A stretch of DNA of 30,729 nt from Seminavis robusta (taxonomy: Eukaryota > Bacillariophyta > Bacillariophyceae > Naviculales > Naviculaceae): contig CAICTM010001363.1 in the NCBI GenBank assembly GCA_903772945.1, positions 1 to 30,729 on the forward strand, read 5' to 3'. The translations under genes and the position numbers were made by a program. The notes beneath the pieces were generated by a model. The model had not been told where the DNA came from. It saw nothing but the letters and a program-made list of their open reading frames with translations, and ran no database searches. Positions 9,137 through 18,546 of this stretch are shown piece after piece. Numbering within the stretch: the stretch's first letter is position 1; the number at the start of each line of letters is the position of its first letter.

Positions 9137-10612
9137 ATGCTTGCCACTGCTACCTTCACCAACGCCCTTCTCAGATTGGCTGTTGTTGTTCTGTTGCTAT
9201 GGAATACATGTAATACGCCTGTGGTCGAAGCAGCGTTCACAACCATCAGCGTTGGAGGAGGCTACACGTCATCGTCCAACGCGTGGGCATGTGGCTTACT
9301 ACCGGTACAAGACAGCGCCAGCGGAAGCATCGAATGCTTTGAGCCCGAGGAGCCTTTGAACGACGACAAGGAATATGTCGTGAAGGGACGTCTCGATGGG
9401 GCATACACGGGAATTTCGGTTGGCGGGAGTAGCACCCCCAGCCAGCTGTATGCGTGTGCTGTCGAGTCCATCACTGGCCGCATTCAGTGCTGGGAACCTT
9501 ACACATTGGACGAGGCTTTACCATACCAAGCCAAAGGAGATCTCACCCCACCAGTCAACGAACAACCATATACCCATGTGGAAGTAGGAGGCAGCTCATC
9601 TGGCAGCTATTTTGCAGCTTGTGCCATCCGAGATGGAGGAATTGATTGCTTCAATCCCTACAGTCCTACAGAGACAGGAGTTACCTATGAAATTATGGGA
9701 AGTCTTCCAGGAGACTACTCCAGTGTGTCGGTGGGCGGGCAAGCAGAAGATGAACCCTTTACCCACGAGTTTGCTTGTACCACGCTCAACAATCCAGCTC
9801 AAATAGACTGCTTTGATCCTAAAGCTCCCGGCATTGATGGCACTGTGCCACTGTCTCGGTTGGGCCATCTTCCAGGTTCTTACCAAGAAGTATCCGTGGA
9901 CGCAAGCAGTTCCCCTTCCTACATTTATGGCTGTGCTGCAAGGGCAGACCGCACAGCGGTGGATTGCTTCGAACCTTATACGTTCGAAGATACTGTCAAA
10001 AGCTACACAATCGCAGGATCTGCTCCTGGTTCCTTTGAACAGGTTTCAGTGGGTGGCGGCAGTTCCCCGTCCTACCTCTATGCTTGTGGACTCCGCGAAA
10101 GTGGCATTGATTGCTTCAGTCCTTACTTTGTGCCTCCGGTTCCCGTGACAACAACCAATACTACCTATGAAGTGACAGGATCGGTGGCTGGAAATTACCA
10201 CCAGGTGGCCCTCGGTGGAGCGGCAGCTACAGACGCGTTCTATGCTTGTGCCATCCGAACCAGTGGGGAGGCCATTGATTGCTTCAATCCTTACACATTC
10301 ACCGAAATTGGATCTACCTATGAGATTGGTGCTACCTATTTTCTGCCTGCTACCGCTGCCCCCACGGTGAGCCCTCCACCAATGTCCAGTCCTACCACAG
10401 AGACGCCCACCGTCGCCACAGCCACACCGCCGCCGCCACCACCAGCGATCGAGTCCACCTCACCACCACCAATCGAGTCAACATCGCCACCACCAATGGA
10501 TTCTTCAACTTCACAAACGGCCTCTTCCTCTTCCACCACAGCGACGTCCATGGGGAGAGTTTTTTGGATTTCAACTATCTTTTGCTGCGCCACTGCACAT
10601 TTTTGTTTCTAG
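9137..10612 (+). CDS. Secreted seven-repeat RCC1-like beta-propeller with Ser/Thr/Pro stalk and possible GPI signal
   Basis: Single-exon gene, 491 aa from the ATG at 9137. In-frame starts upstream (ATG 9086) fall inside a non-coding direct repeat, so 9137 is preferred. Residues 1-32 are a signal peptide (core LLRLAVVVLLLW, cleavage likely after VVEA). Seven units of about 55-60 residues follow, each with Y..VSVGG, an ACAIR-like strand and IDCFNPY. The pattern resembles RCC1/RLD repeats, and seven is the blade number of that fold. Each blade has a Cys in the ACA strand and one in the DCF strand, suiting disulfides outside the cell. Residues about 400-470 are Pro/Ser/Thr-rich (TSPPPIESTSPPP), a likely glycosylated stalk. 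The C-terminus ends in a hydrophobic tail (MGRVFWISTIFCC...), fitting a GPI signal or short anchor. The ligand is unknown; a cell-surface or wall role is inferred. Confidence 0.82.
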   Translation: MLATATFTNALLRLAVVVLLLWNTCNTPVVEAAFTTISVGGGYTSSSNAWACGLLPVQDSASGSIECFEPEEPLNDDKEYVVKGRLDGAYTGISVGGSSTPSQLYACAVESITGRIQCWEPYTLDEALPYQAKGDLTPPVNEQPYTHVEVGGSSSGSYFAACAIRDGGIDCFNPYSPTETGVTYEIMGSLPGDYSSVSVGGQAEDEPFTHEFACTTLNNPAQIDCFDPKAPGIDGTVPLSRLGHLPGSYQEVSVDASSSPSYIYGCAARADRTAVDCFEPYTFEDTVKSYTIAGSAPGSFEQVSVGGGSSPSYLYACGLRESGIDCFSPYFVPPVPVTTTNTTYEVTGSVAGNYHQVALGGAAATDAFYACAIRTSGEAIDCFNPYTFTEIGSTYEIGATYFLPATAAPTVSPPPMSSPTTETPTVATATPPPPPPAIESTSPPPIESTSPPPMDSSTSQTASSSSTTATSMGRVFWISTIFCCATAHFCF

Positions 10613-10794
10613 CGACAATTAGCTATTATGCACTAGTGCAAGAGACGCGAGCATTTAAGCTTGTGACACCTCGGACTATGACACTTGACCATTGTCTAGG
10701 AGCGAACAGACACTGACTTAGGTGGCATTTTTTCCATGCTTCGGAGAGCTTCTCTTTGGAAAGGGCTTTGAATTGCTCCTCTGGGGACATTGCT

Positions 10795-10898
10795 GTGTCT
10801 TGGAGACGATGGCATCGGTACCGGTACCTGGTACCGGTACTTCAGGAATGATTAGAAAATAACTTTTTATCAGGAAAGCACCAAATAGATCACTCTAG
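10795..10898. repeat. Downstream copy of the direct repeat flanking the propeller gene
   Basis: This is the partner of 9041-9136. In this copy the homologous segments TTCCATGCTTCGG (10732), TCTGGGGACATTGCTG (10780) and the main repeat are contiguous, so it may represent the uninterrupted form. The frame that encodes Met-Ile-Arg-Lys in the upstream copy stops here at once, which argues that the repeat is non-coding. Confidence 0.85.
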
Positions 10899-11297
10899 AC
10901 GTCCAGCTAGGGAATGTCTTGGCAGAAATTGTTTCTCTTGGGAAGTACGATAGCTACATCCCATTAGACTTGCCATTCCATGAAGTTAGTTGAAAACTGG
11001 AGTTTGGCGGTCGTCCGCTTTCCAATTTTCATTTTCCTAGCACTGAGATTATGGGGCTGGATCGAAGAAGGAGCACTCTGGCAAATGATTTTGTATGCAA
11101 ATTCATTCCTTTGGCATGAAGCCCATACGGTACAGTACATATGCCGGTACATAAAGTGGTGGTATGGAAGAAATATTGCAGCGTGTAGGTGCATGGTTCT
11201 TCGCAGGGAAACCTCTCTCATCATTATGGATGGACTGCGGCAAAGATCGTGGACTCTTCGCGTGGATATCGAGAGCTTGATTGTCCGCTCACGAGAA

Positions 11298-11305
11298 TGA
11301 CGTCA
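11298..11305. promoter_or_regulatory. TGACGTCA palindrome upstream of the mannosidase gene
   Basis: Perfect CRE-like palindrome 405 bases upstream of the start codon at 11710. Its role is inferred only from the known bZIP/CCRE motif of diatom promoters. Confidence 0.3.
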
Positions 11306-11419
11306 AACGCTTGGAGGCACACCTGCTTCAACGAAAAGCGACCGTTGCCAAAGTCCAAAAGATCTTCTTTGTGCGTGACCCTTGAATCTTGACATGTCGT
11401 GTGGTACGGTACCGCTGCT

Positions 11420-11449
11420 GCTAGCTAGCTAGCTAGCTGGCTAGCTAGT
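11420..11449. repeat. (CTAG)n microsatellite
   Basis: Near-continuous CTAGCTAG run of about 30 bases, the longest of a dozen such short runs scattered through the intergenic parts of the window. Confidence 0.9.
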
Positions 11450-11709
11450 AGTACATGTAAATCTACTGAGAGAAGCTTGTCCTTGTCCAACAGCACAGAC
11501 ATCATCGAAGACCATCATCACTCAGCTTTGGTCAAAGCACCTCACCAGTCGATCACACAAGGTTCTTATTGAAACCTATTGATTATTGGGGTAGCTTGCC
11601 TTCTTGATACGAGTCGATTCCGAGCACCAGGGTATCTGGATCTACCAGTCTACGACTAAACTCCATCCATCAACCCGTCATTTTCCATACTATTTCCAAA
11701 TAAATCATC

Positions 11710-13990
11710 ATGCCAGTCCCTATCAAACGCAACAACAGTCAAAGCCGTCCCAAAATCAGTCATCGACGAGGGACGGCTGGAATCAAGCGTGACAATTCCA
11801 AAATGCTCGTGTTTTTCTTTGCCGGCATGACCATCTTGGGTGCATTGATTGTGGGTATCTTTATTGGCATTTTATTCTTTGGCAATACAGGAGCGGCAGC
11901 CGCCCCAGCGCCCGGTAGAAGTGTGGACTCTCCTGCGGGATTGTTGCGAGGTGTTCACTTGCGAGAACAATGGAAGGAAAAGACGGATCAATTCAAAAAT
12001 TATTTGCATCGAAAAAAAGACAACGGTGACAGTATCGGCAATGGAGGTGGCAAGGTCGAACCGAAGGAGCAAGGAGTGTACCCGTACATGGGACACCCAC
12101 CTCCACACAATTTCATTATTGCCTCTTCCTGGACACCTCCGGGGGGACGACGATATGCCGAGTATACAGATGGATCCAGTCCCTATCTGATTACCGAAGA
12201 ACTCAAACAAAAATCGGATGATCTGGCACGGGAACGAAGAGATTTCGTCAAGACGGCCATGGAATTTGCATGGGATGGATACTCCAAATATGCCTTTGGA
12301 ATGGATGAAATATTGCCAGCATCGAGGCGTGGAACCAACAACTGGGGAGGATTTGGTGTCACGCTCGTGGATTCCTTGGATACACTCTGGTTGATGGGGA
12401 TGAAGAGAGAATTCTATCAGGCCAGAGATTGGGTACGAGATAACCTCAAACATGACAAATCACGCATGGTATCGGTCTTTGAAACCACCATTCGGTCCTT
12501 GGGTGGGCTGCTCAGTGCCTATGATTGGTCTGGGGATCAGGCATTTTTGGCATCGGCAATGGATCTCGCCAAACGACTCATCAAGGCATTTGATAATAGT
12601 CCCACAGGAATCCCCTTTGGACAAGTCAACTTGGCCACAGGAGCTTCTGCCAATATCCCATGGGCAGGGAACAATGCTATTCTGGCAGAATTTGGAACTA
12701 TGCAACTAGAGTTTCGATGGTTAGATGTGGTGGTCGGTACGCCGGAAACCGCCGAAATGAGGAGGAAAGTAGAGCATGTTTTTGATATTCTCCATCAAAT
12801 GAGCCCCGCCAATGGCTTGTATCCATACTACATGAAGAATCAGAATGCTGGAACTCCCACCTTTGCCAACAATCACCTAACATTTGGTGCCATGGCGGAT
12901 TCCTTCTATGAGTACATGCTCAAAGTATGGATTCAAGGTGGCAAGGTAGAACCCATGTATCGAGAAATGTATGACAAGGCTATGCAAGGAATGCATGATG
13001 AATTACTGCAGGTTTCCGAACCATCAGGCTTGACGTATATTGCCGACAAGGCAGGATATCAGTTGGATCACAAACAGGTACGTGCGGCGTTCGATTCGAA
13101 TCGAGTTATTTGAGACGAGTATTCGTCTGTCGATGAAGGTTGCTCAGCCACACATTCGTTTCTTATCCGCCGTTTCTTAGGACCACTTGGTGTGCTTCAT
13201 GGGAGGACTGCTTGCCTTGGGTGCCTACACGGATCCGTTAGGTCTGGATTCGGATCGAGCGCAGCGTGACTTGAAGACGGGGAGAGTAAGTTTTTGCGGA
13301 CGGTGCTTTTGTTTCCCAAGATGTATTGCACCACTTGCTAAATGAAGCGAACTTTCTCTTCTCACATACTTCCCATCGATCGATCGACACGCAGGCACTT
13401 ACATATACATGCTATCAAACCTATGCACGCATGAGCACGGGTATATCTCCCGAGTATGTTCAATTCTACAAGGGTGACGACTTTAGAATTGGAGCTGGTG
13501 CCCCTCATTATTTGCTTAGACCGGAGACAGTCGAGGTTAGCATACTTACTCGTTCCTTCCCTCGATGGTTGTTCACTAGATGTCTTGTTCACAAGTCTCA
13601 CTACTGCCTTTGTTTCGTTCTCAATGCTTGTTCTGGCTCTTCCGCACCTCTTTCGACCATTTCTTCTTTATTGCACAGTCATTTTTCATCTTGAACCACC
13701 TCACAGGTGATCCTATTTACAGAGAGTGGGGATGGGAGGTCTTTCAGTCCATTGAAAAGTACTGCAAGACCGGCGTGGCCTATGGAACACTGAAGGATGT
13801 ATCCAATACCAATCTACAACCCAACGACAAGATGGAAACATTCTTCTTGGGAGAAACACTGAAATACTTTTATTTGCTGTTTGATCCTGACACAGAAGTG
13901 GATCTTTTGAACAAACACGTGTTGAACACAGAGGCTCATCCGATGCGGGTGTTTCCAAAGATAAAAAACGCACCATTTGATAATAAATAG
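11710..13990 (+). CDS. Class I alpha-1,2-mannosidase (glycoside hydrolase family 47)
   Basis: Four exons read from splice sites and family continuity: 11710-13077, 13181-13285, 13395-13535, 13679-13990 (introns 103, 109 and 143 nt, all GT-AG); 641 aa. Residues 32-58 form one transmembrane segment after a basic N-terminus, giving a type II ER/Golgi topology. The GH47 domain runs from about residue 170 to the end: NNWGGFGVTLVDSLDTLWLM, SVFETTIRSLGG (catalytic-type Glu258), FGAMADSFYEYMLK (Asp397), DHLVCFMGG, LLRPETVES (Glu535, split by intron 3) and NTEAHPM (Thr622, the Ca2+-binding Thr of the family). All expected acidic residues are present. The enzyme trims alpha-1,2-linked mannose from N-glycans on glycoproteins. 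Whether it is the ER or the Golgi form cannot be told by eye. Confidence 0.93.
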
Positions 13991-14482
13991 CCGATGCTAC
14001 GGTATAGAGATGAATCCCATCAATTTGCAACTGACTCTACGTGTACTGCAATGATATTACCGTAATAGTCACGATGAAGGAGAGGTCGTTGTACTGGAAG
14101 ATCATCAGCGTACATGCCCTGGCTGGCACGTCGGAAGGTTGGACACTGTCTTCCTTTCGACTCTTCGCTCGGAGGATGAACCGCAGCCTGTGCAGAAGGG
14201 ATGGAAGATTCATAGTGACTCTTGCTGTTGAGCCAGCGCACGGTTGAAAGGATGTTGCCCTACGGGTACATGCTAGCTGGTATGATAGCTAGCTTGTGTA
14301 AGATGTATCACGTTAGGAGAACGCATTGATTGATGATTTCACTATTCCTGCTACTAATGTTCTAAAAGGTCACGTAGCCAAGTGCATGGCTACGTCTCCA
14401 CTCACTGAAATGAATGAATAATGTTCACACTGTCACTCTCGTCGTTCCGATCCAATCGATCCTGTATTGTCATTGCCAATGT
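13991..14482. other. Intergenic region between convergent mannosidase and peroxidase genes
   Basis: About 490 bases with no supported gene. Short CTAGCTAG runs occur at 14271-14295. Small overlapping open frames on both strands (14020-14250) show no protein-like features. Confidence 0.6.
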
Positions 14483-15981
14483 TTACCAGAACTTGTACCA
14501 GGGCTGGGCGACGGACGCAAAGGGGACACCCAACTCTAGAAGTTTGGCGAATGCCTTGGCAAAATCCTTGAAAAAGAGGTCTTCGTCCTTGGCATACATT
14601 GCGACGTACTTTTTGAATTCAGGATCGGACAAGAGGATCATATCGGACTGCAACATCATGAGTTTGCCCGTCGAATCTTCGAATTGGTCGGGGCTAATTA
14701 TAAATAATTGAGAAAAAGAAGGAAACATGGTTAGGTTCCTGCTGCAACCGAGATTGATTCCAAACGAGCATTCTATCAGTAGTATCAAGCCATCAAATCA
14801 AGAATCACTCACCCAGTCCACGGCTTTCCGTTATGAGTGACCTTGGGCGACCATCGTTCTTCAATCAACAATCGGTAGTACTCATTGGAGAATGTGGTTT
14901 CGGCATTGGTCCAGGGTCCCCAAAAGCCACTGCGATCGGTATGACAACGTCCCATGGCATGGGCACCGAGCAAGGCGACAATTTCACGATCGGTGAAACC
15001 CATTCTTCCAAAAATGGCCCGGACATGTCCGGTACACGCCGCAAAGGAACCCATAAATGCATTGGGCAAACGATCGTTGGGATCGGCTTTTTGGGAGGCT
15101 TTTGCTTCGTCGTAATCGTCACGGCCGGTACGAAAGGCAATGGTGGGTCCTCCCGATTCTTCCACGGCAATGACACCAGCGTACGTGTAGAGATCGGCGT
15201 AAGACATGTCGGGATATTTGGCCTTGATGGGTTCCAAAACGGCACGAGCCTTATCCAAACCGGCATTGTTGCCGTAGCCGGCTACGAACAAAAAAAGAGA
15301 GCGTGTGAGGCAACGGACCAAAACGGAATTTCGAAAAGTCCAGTTTTTCGTTTGTATGTGTGTTTTACCTTCTGGATTGAATCTCATCATGGCTCCATTG
15401 GAACCACCCGAGTTGTCGGCAGCCTTGTAGGTACCACAGCAGTGCCAGGCAAGTCTTCGAGGAATGAAAGTAATGGAAGAAGCAACACAAAAATGAGCCA
15501 GAAATTGGGGAAAAAAGAAAATTTGATGCAGCCCTGACCCACCGAATGAACGTTCCCTTGAGCGAGGCTATCGTCGTGTCAAGAAGGAAACAGAAAAAGA
15601 CAGTGAGTATCGTAGTAGACAGCCAGCTCGCTCCGAGGGTCTCCCTTCGCTTCTCCATGTTACTACTACGGCTAGTAGCTAGAAAACACTCACTTCCATC
15701 TCCACGAGCTTCTTCATCCTTTTCAATGAGATCCATGACGGATTCTCGAACCTTCTTGAGATCAACGGCAGGCGCTTCCTTGGCAAACGCGAGTTCCTGT
15801 TGACCCATCCACACGGCCGTGGCGGCACCGGCAGGAGCCACCATGCGCTATTACCGTGAGAACACCACAAAGAGTCATTCGAAAGAAACACATTCGTTAG
15901 ACGAGAAAGAAGCACTGCATCGTCTCCTCTGCGTTCATTTCATTCCACACTCACGGTAGCGGCAAAACGAGCGGCGTTCAT
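14483..15981 (-). CDS. Class I haem peroxidase, ascorbate/cytochrome c peroxidase hybrid type
   Basis: Six exons on the minus strand: 15955-15981, 15694-15847, 15543-15567 (a 25-nt microexon), 15369-15454, 14813-15281 and 14483-14693; the joined frame is exact and gives 323 aa. The distal site is Arg69, Trp72, His73 ([10 protein letters not shown]). The proximal site is His205 in GAHAMG, Trp221 in GFWGPW, and Asp271 in MLQSDM. Arg214 (HTDRS) matches the ascorbate-binding Arg172 of plant APX, whereas the C-terminal part ([17 protein letters not shown]) reads like yeast cytochrome c peroxidase, so this is a hybrid-type enzyme that reduces H2O2 with an uncertain donor. The first 35 residues are Ala/Arg-rich with no acid before Glu27, fitting a mitochondrial presequence (inference). 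Introns are 87-126 nt. The gene is divergent from the ankyrin-repeat gene at 16488. Confidence 0.92.
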
Positions 15982-16187
15982 CTTGATTTCAGTAAGGCGA
16001 AACGAAAAAGAGAGAGAGTCTTTCGAAGCAACAACAGCAGCAACAAGAACAAGATCGATGTCGATGTGACGGTTGTGTGAGAGGAATGAGAAGGCATGGT
16101 GACAGGGGGCAAAAGATACGATCTTTTGTGTGACTCCCGATCGTGAAAGAAAAAGTCTTCGGCCCACGTCGGAACTGGTAACCCCGT

Positions 16188-16344
16188 CGACAAACAACAC
16201 GCCACCGTGGAACTGCTGCACAACCCAAAACAACTCTCACATTGACGTCAACCGATACTCGTACTAGCTGGTGGTACTGTAACAGCCACTGTATCAGCCA
16301 CTGCAACCCGGACGACAAACAACAAGCCACCGTGGAACTGCTGC
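16188..16344. repeat. Pair of 32-bp direct repeats
   Basis: 16188-16219 and 16313-16344 both read CGACAAACAAC followed by GCCACCGTGGAACTGCTGC, with one base different, 125 bases apart. They bracket a TGACGTCA palindrome. Confidence 0.9.
16243..16250. promoter_or_regulatory. TGACGTCA palindrome in the divergent promoter
   Basis: The core sits in the longer palindrome TTGACGTCAA, about 262 bases upstream of the peroxidase start and 238 upstream of the ankyrin-repeat start. A CRE-like bZIP site is inferred; it could serve either gene. Confidence 0.4.
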
Positions 16345-16487
16345 GTCAACCGACAACCACTACTGACCGACACCGACACCCCACAACCAACAAAAAGAAT
16401 TGATCCTTTGTTTCGCTTGCCTTCCATCTACGCTTGCTGTAGCTACCTAGCTAGCCAACTAGTTGCTACATCACCACCACCATCATC

Positions 16488-17708
16488 ATGTCCTCTGAGC
16501 CGAAAACCAAAAAAAAGAAGCAGGAAAGTGCTGGTGCAGTGCTTTTGAATCAAAAGGATGTTTGGATCGATGGTATCCTTCCTTTTGTTGGCGTGGGCCA
16601 GTATGCCTTTGTTGGGGCTGTCAACAAGAAGATGAAAAACCTCTACAAAGCATACTGTGATTCTGTGGAGGATCCACCAATGGTTTGGAATTATTGGAAA
16701 GGTAAAAAATTCAAAGCAACTAGCACAGTCACAACCTACAGAGCTGCGTTCCAAAATGAGGCCACAGCAGAATTATGGGTCAGTGATGATTCCACCAACA
16801 AGATGCCTACTCATTTTCAGGTGTGCCAAGCCATAGCCAAGCTTGGAAATGTTGCTGTTCTCAAATGGGCCCATGGCAAAGGCTTTCCATGGGATTTTTG
16901 GACATGTGCTCGTGCTGCTGAAAATGGGCATCTGGAAGTCTTGAAATGGGCCCACGGAAATGGTTGCCCTTGGGGTGAATTCACTTGTGCAGTTGCTGCC
17001 AGAGGTGGGCATTTGGAGTTGTTGAAATGGGCCCATGAAAATGGCTGCCCTTGGAATGAATACACTTGTGCTTATGCTGCTGAACATGGCCATTTGGAAT
17101 TGCTTAAATGGGCGCATGCAAATGGCTGCCCATGGAGTCAGCTCACTTGTGCTGCTGCCAAAGGTGGACAGTTGGAAATATTGAAATGGGCTCGTGAACA
17201 TGGCTGTCCATGGCATGAAAAGGTTTGTCAAGATGCTGCTGAAAATGGGCATTTGGAAACACTGAAATGGGCCCGTGCAAATGGCTGCCCATGGAATGCA
17301 AGGACTTGTGAAAGGGCTGCTTCAGGAGGGCATCTGGAAGTACTGAAATGGGCCCATGAAAATGGCTGCCCCTGGAATGAGGGTACTTGTTCACAGGCAG
17401 CCATAGGTGGGCATTTGGAGCTGTTGAAATGGGCCCGTGAAAATGACTGCCCATGGAATGCAAACAATATTTGTGGCTTTGCTGCTCAGTGGGGGCATTT
17501 GAAGTTGTTGAAGTGGGCACGTGCAAATGGCTGCCCATGGGATGAACGAACCTGTTCAAATGCTGCTTGGGGTGATAATTTGGAATTACTGCAGTGGGCC
17601 CGTGAACAGGGCTGCCCATGGAATGCTGACACTACCAGACAAGCTAGACTTTTTCGTCATGACCACATTTTGGATTGGGCCCTTGCAAATGGATGCCCTG
17701 AGGTTTAA
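16488..17708 (+). CDS. F-box-like/ankyrin-like repeat protein with 10-11 repeats
   Basis: Single-exon gene, 406 aa from the ATG at 16488. Residues 1-12 are Lys-rich (possible nuclear signal). The F-box-like cap (LLNQKDVWIDGILPFVG, then VNKKMKNLYKAYC) covers about residues 20-60. Ten full 27-residue units and a final partial one start near residue 122; their consensus is GHLE.LKWAHENGCPW...TC..AA, with Trp where the paralog at 5219 has Tyr. One unit is a residue short (LTCAAAKGG) and one is a residue long (ANNICGFAAQ). The protein ends ILDWALANGCPEV, a clean end shared with the damaged paralog at 18349-19361. Binding partner unknown; the adaptor role is inferred from cap plus repeats. Confidence 0.88.
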   Translation: MSSEPKTKKKKQESAGAVLLNQKDVWIDGILPFVGVGQYAFVGAVNKKMKNLYKAYCDSVEDPPMVWNYWKGKKFKATSTVTTYRAAFQNEATAELWVSDDSTNKMPTHFQVCQAIAKLGNVAVLKWAHGKGFPWDFWTCARAAENGHLEVLKWAHGNGCPWGEFTCAVAARGGHLELLKWAHENGCPWNEYTCAYAAEHGHLELLKWAHANGCPWSQLTCAAAKGGQLEILKWAREHGCPWHEKVCQDAAENGHLETLKWARANGCPWNARTCERAASGGHLEVLKWAHENGCPWNEGTCSQAAIGGHLELLKWARENDCPWNANNICGFAAQWGHLKLLKWARANGCPWDERTCSNAAWGDNLELLQWAREQGCPWNADTTRQARLFRHDHILDWALANGCPEV

Positions 17709-18348
17709 TGAGGTGGAGCAGGTAGGTTGAATCTCTCTTTAATTTTGCTATGATAAAATGGGCCGCCTTTTGCCCCTACTAATGCAATACATACGAATTG
17801 ATTGTTGGTCTCATTATGGTTGGTAGAGGATCAGGTTGTAAAAAGTTGAAACTGGAGGCAACATACGTTCCAATTGTAGGGATCTGCTTCTTCTCTTTCA
17901 CTTCAAGTTGGGATTTTGGTTGCTTGTGGGTTTGGGTTCAGTAGAATATATGGGGCTTTGCAATGGGTTGGAACGTGCCGTGCCTACGAGGCAATTGGCA
18001 GCCATAGGGACAGGCTTGACCTGGGTCGTCCGCTGCAGTGGCTGCGAACGACCTGCAGGGTTTCCGTGCAGAAACCCCACGAAATAAATAAGTCAAAATG
18101 TAGTGAAAGTCATAATTCGAACCCTCTAGATATGTAGTCTACCTACAACCGAAAGGCAAAGTCAGAGAGAAGAAGCAGCGGTCGCGCAATTTCAAGGTAT
18201 CAGGTATAGGTTGCCTCCAGTTTTGATATTTCAGTACCAGGTCGTCTACGTATCATAATGAAACCAACAAACAATTCGTATGTATTGCATTACTACAAGC
18301 AGAAGTAGGAAAATCAACAAGAAATTTGACCTCCATCGTCCACCTCCT
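17709..18348. other. Centre of the inverted duplication
   Basis: The flanks of this 640-base stretch are inverted copies of each other (for example AAACTGGAGGCAAC at about 17849 and its complement at 18210-18223). The unique middle contains no supported gene; a short dyad around GTCGTCCGCTGCAG...TGCGAACGACCTGCAG lies near 18025-18060. Confidence 0.55.
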
Positions 18349-18546
18349 TTAAACATCAGGACATCCGTTTGCAAGGGCCCAATCCACAACATGGAAATGG
18401 CCGGCCTCTCTTGCTCATCTGACAGTCTTTTCATTCCATCGACAGCCGTATTCACGTGCCCACTTCAGTATTTCCAAATGTCCACCATAAGCAGCCTTCG
18501 TACACGTATTTGCCCTCCATGGGCAGCCATTTTCACGCACCCATTT
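18349..18546 (-). pseudogene. Out-of-frame C-terminal remnant of the ankyrin-repeat paralog
   Basis: After a missing base between 18546 and 18547 the proper repeat frame continues as LKWVRENGCPWRANTCTKAA, GGHLEILKWAREYGC and then KTVR, where a TGA stop occurs at 18415-18417. Beyond it VVDWALANGCPDV and TAA (18349) still match the end of the paralog at 16488. Both a one-base deletion and a nonsense change therefore separate this tail from the gene. Confidence 0.8.

Larger units (their letters stand above)
10613..11709. other. Intergenic region with direct repeat, CRE palindrome and (CTAG)n run
   Basis: This is the spacer between the propeller and mannosidase genes. It holds the downstream repeat copy at 10732-10898, GGTACC-rich palindromes at 10815-10840, TGACGTCA at 11298-11305 and a (CTAG)n run at 11420-11449. 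A 106-codon open frame at 10980-11300 shows no recognisable domain and was not accepted. Confidence 0.6.
15982..16487. promoter_or_regulatory. Divergent promoter region of the peroxidase and ankyrin-repeat genes
   Basis: Within 506 bases between two divergent starts lie a segment at 16098-16160 that is repeated in inverted form at 19577-19634, a 32-bp direct repeat (16188-16219 and 16313-16344, one mismatch), TGACGTCA at 16243-16250 between them, and CTAGCTAG runs near 16447. No gene is supported here. Confidence 0.55.

Noticed and set aside
10980..11300. 106-codon open frame in the propeller-mannosidase spacer
   Set aside because: It has an ATG and some hydrophobic residues but no recognisable motif, and it lies in a spacer with repeats; chance is a sufficient explanation.
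14020..14250. Short open frames after the mannosidase gene
   Set aside because: Both strands are open over the same 200 bases with low-information translations; nothing favours either.
14833..15537. 234-codon plus-strand open frame opposite the peroxidase gene
   Set aside because: Antisense shadow of conserved peroxidase exons that runs through introns with canonical splice sites.
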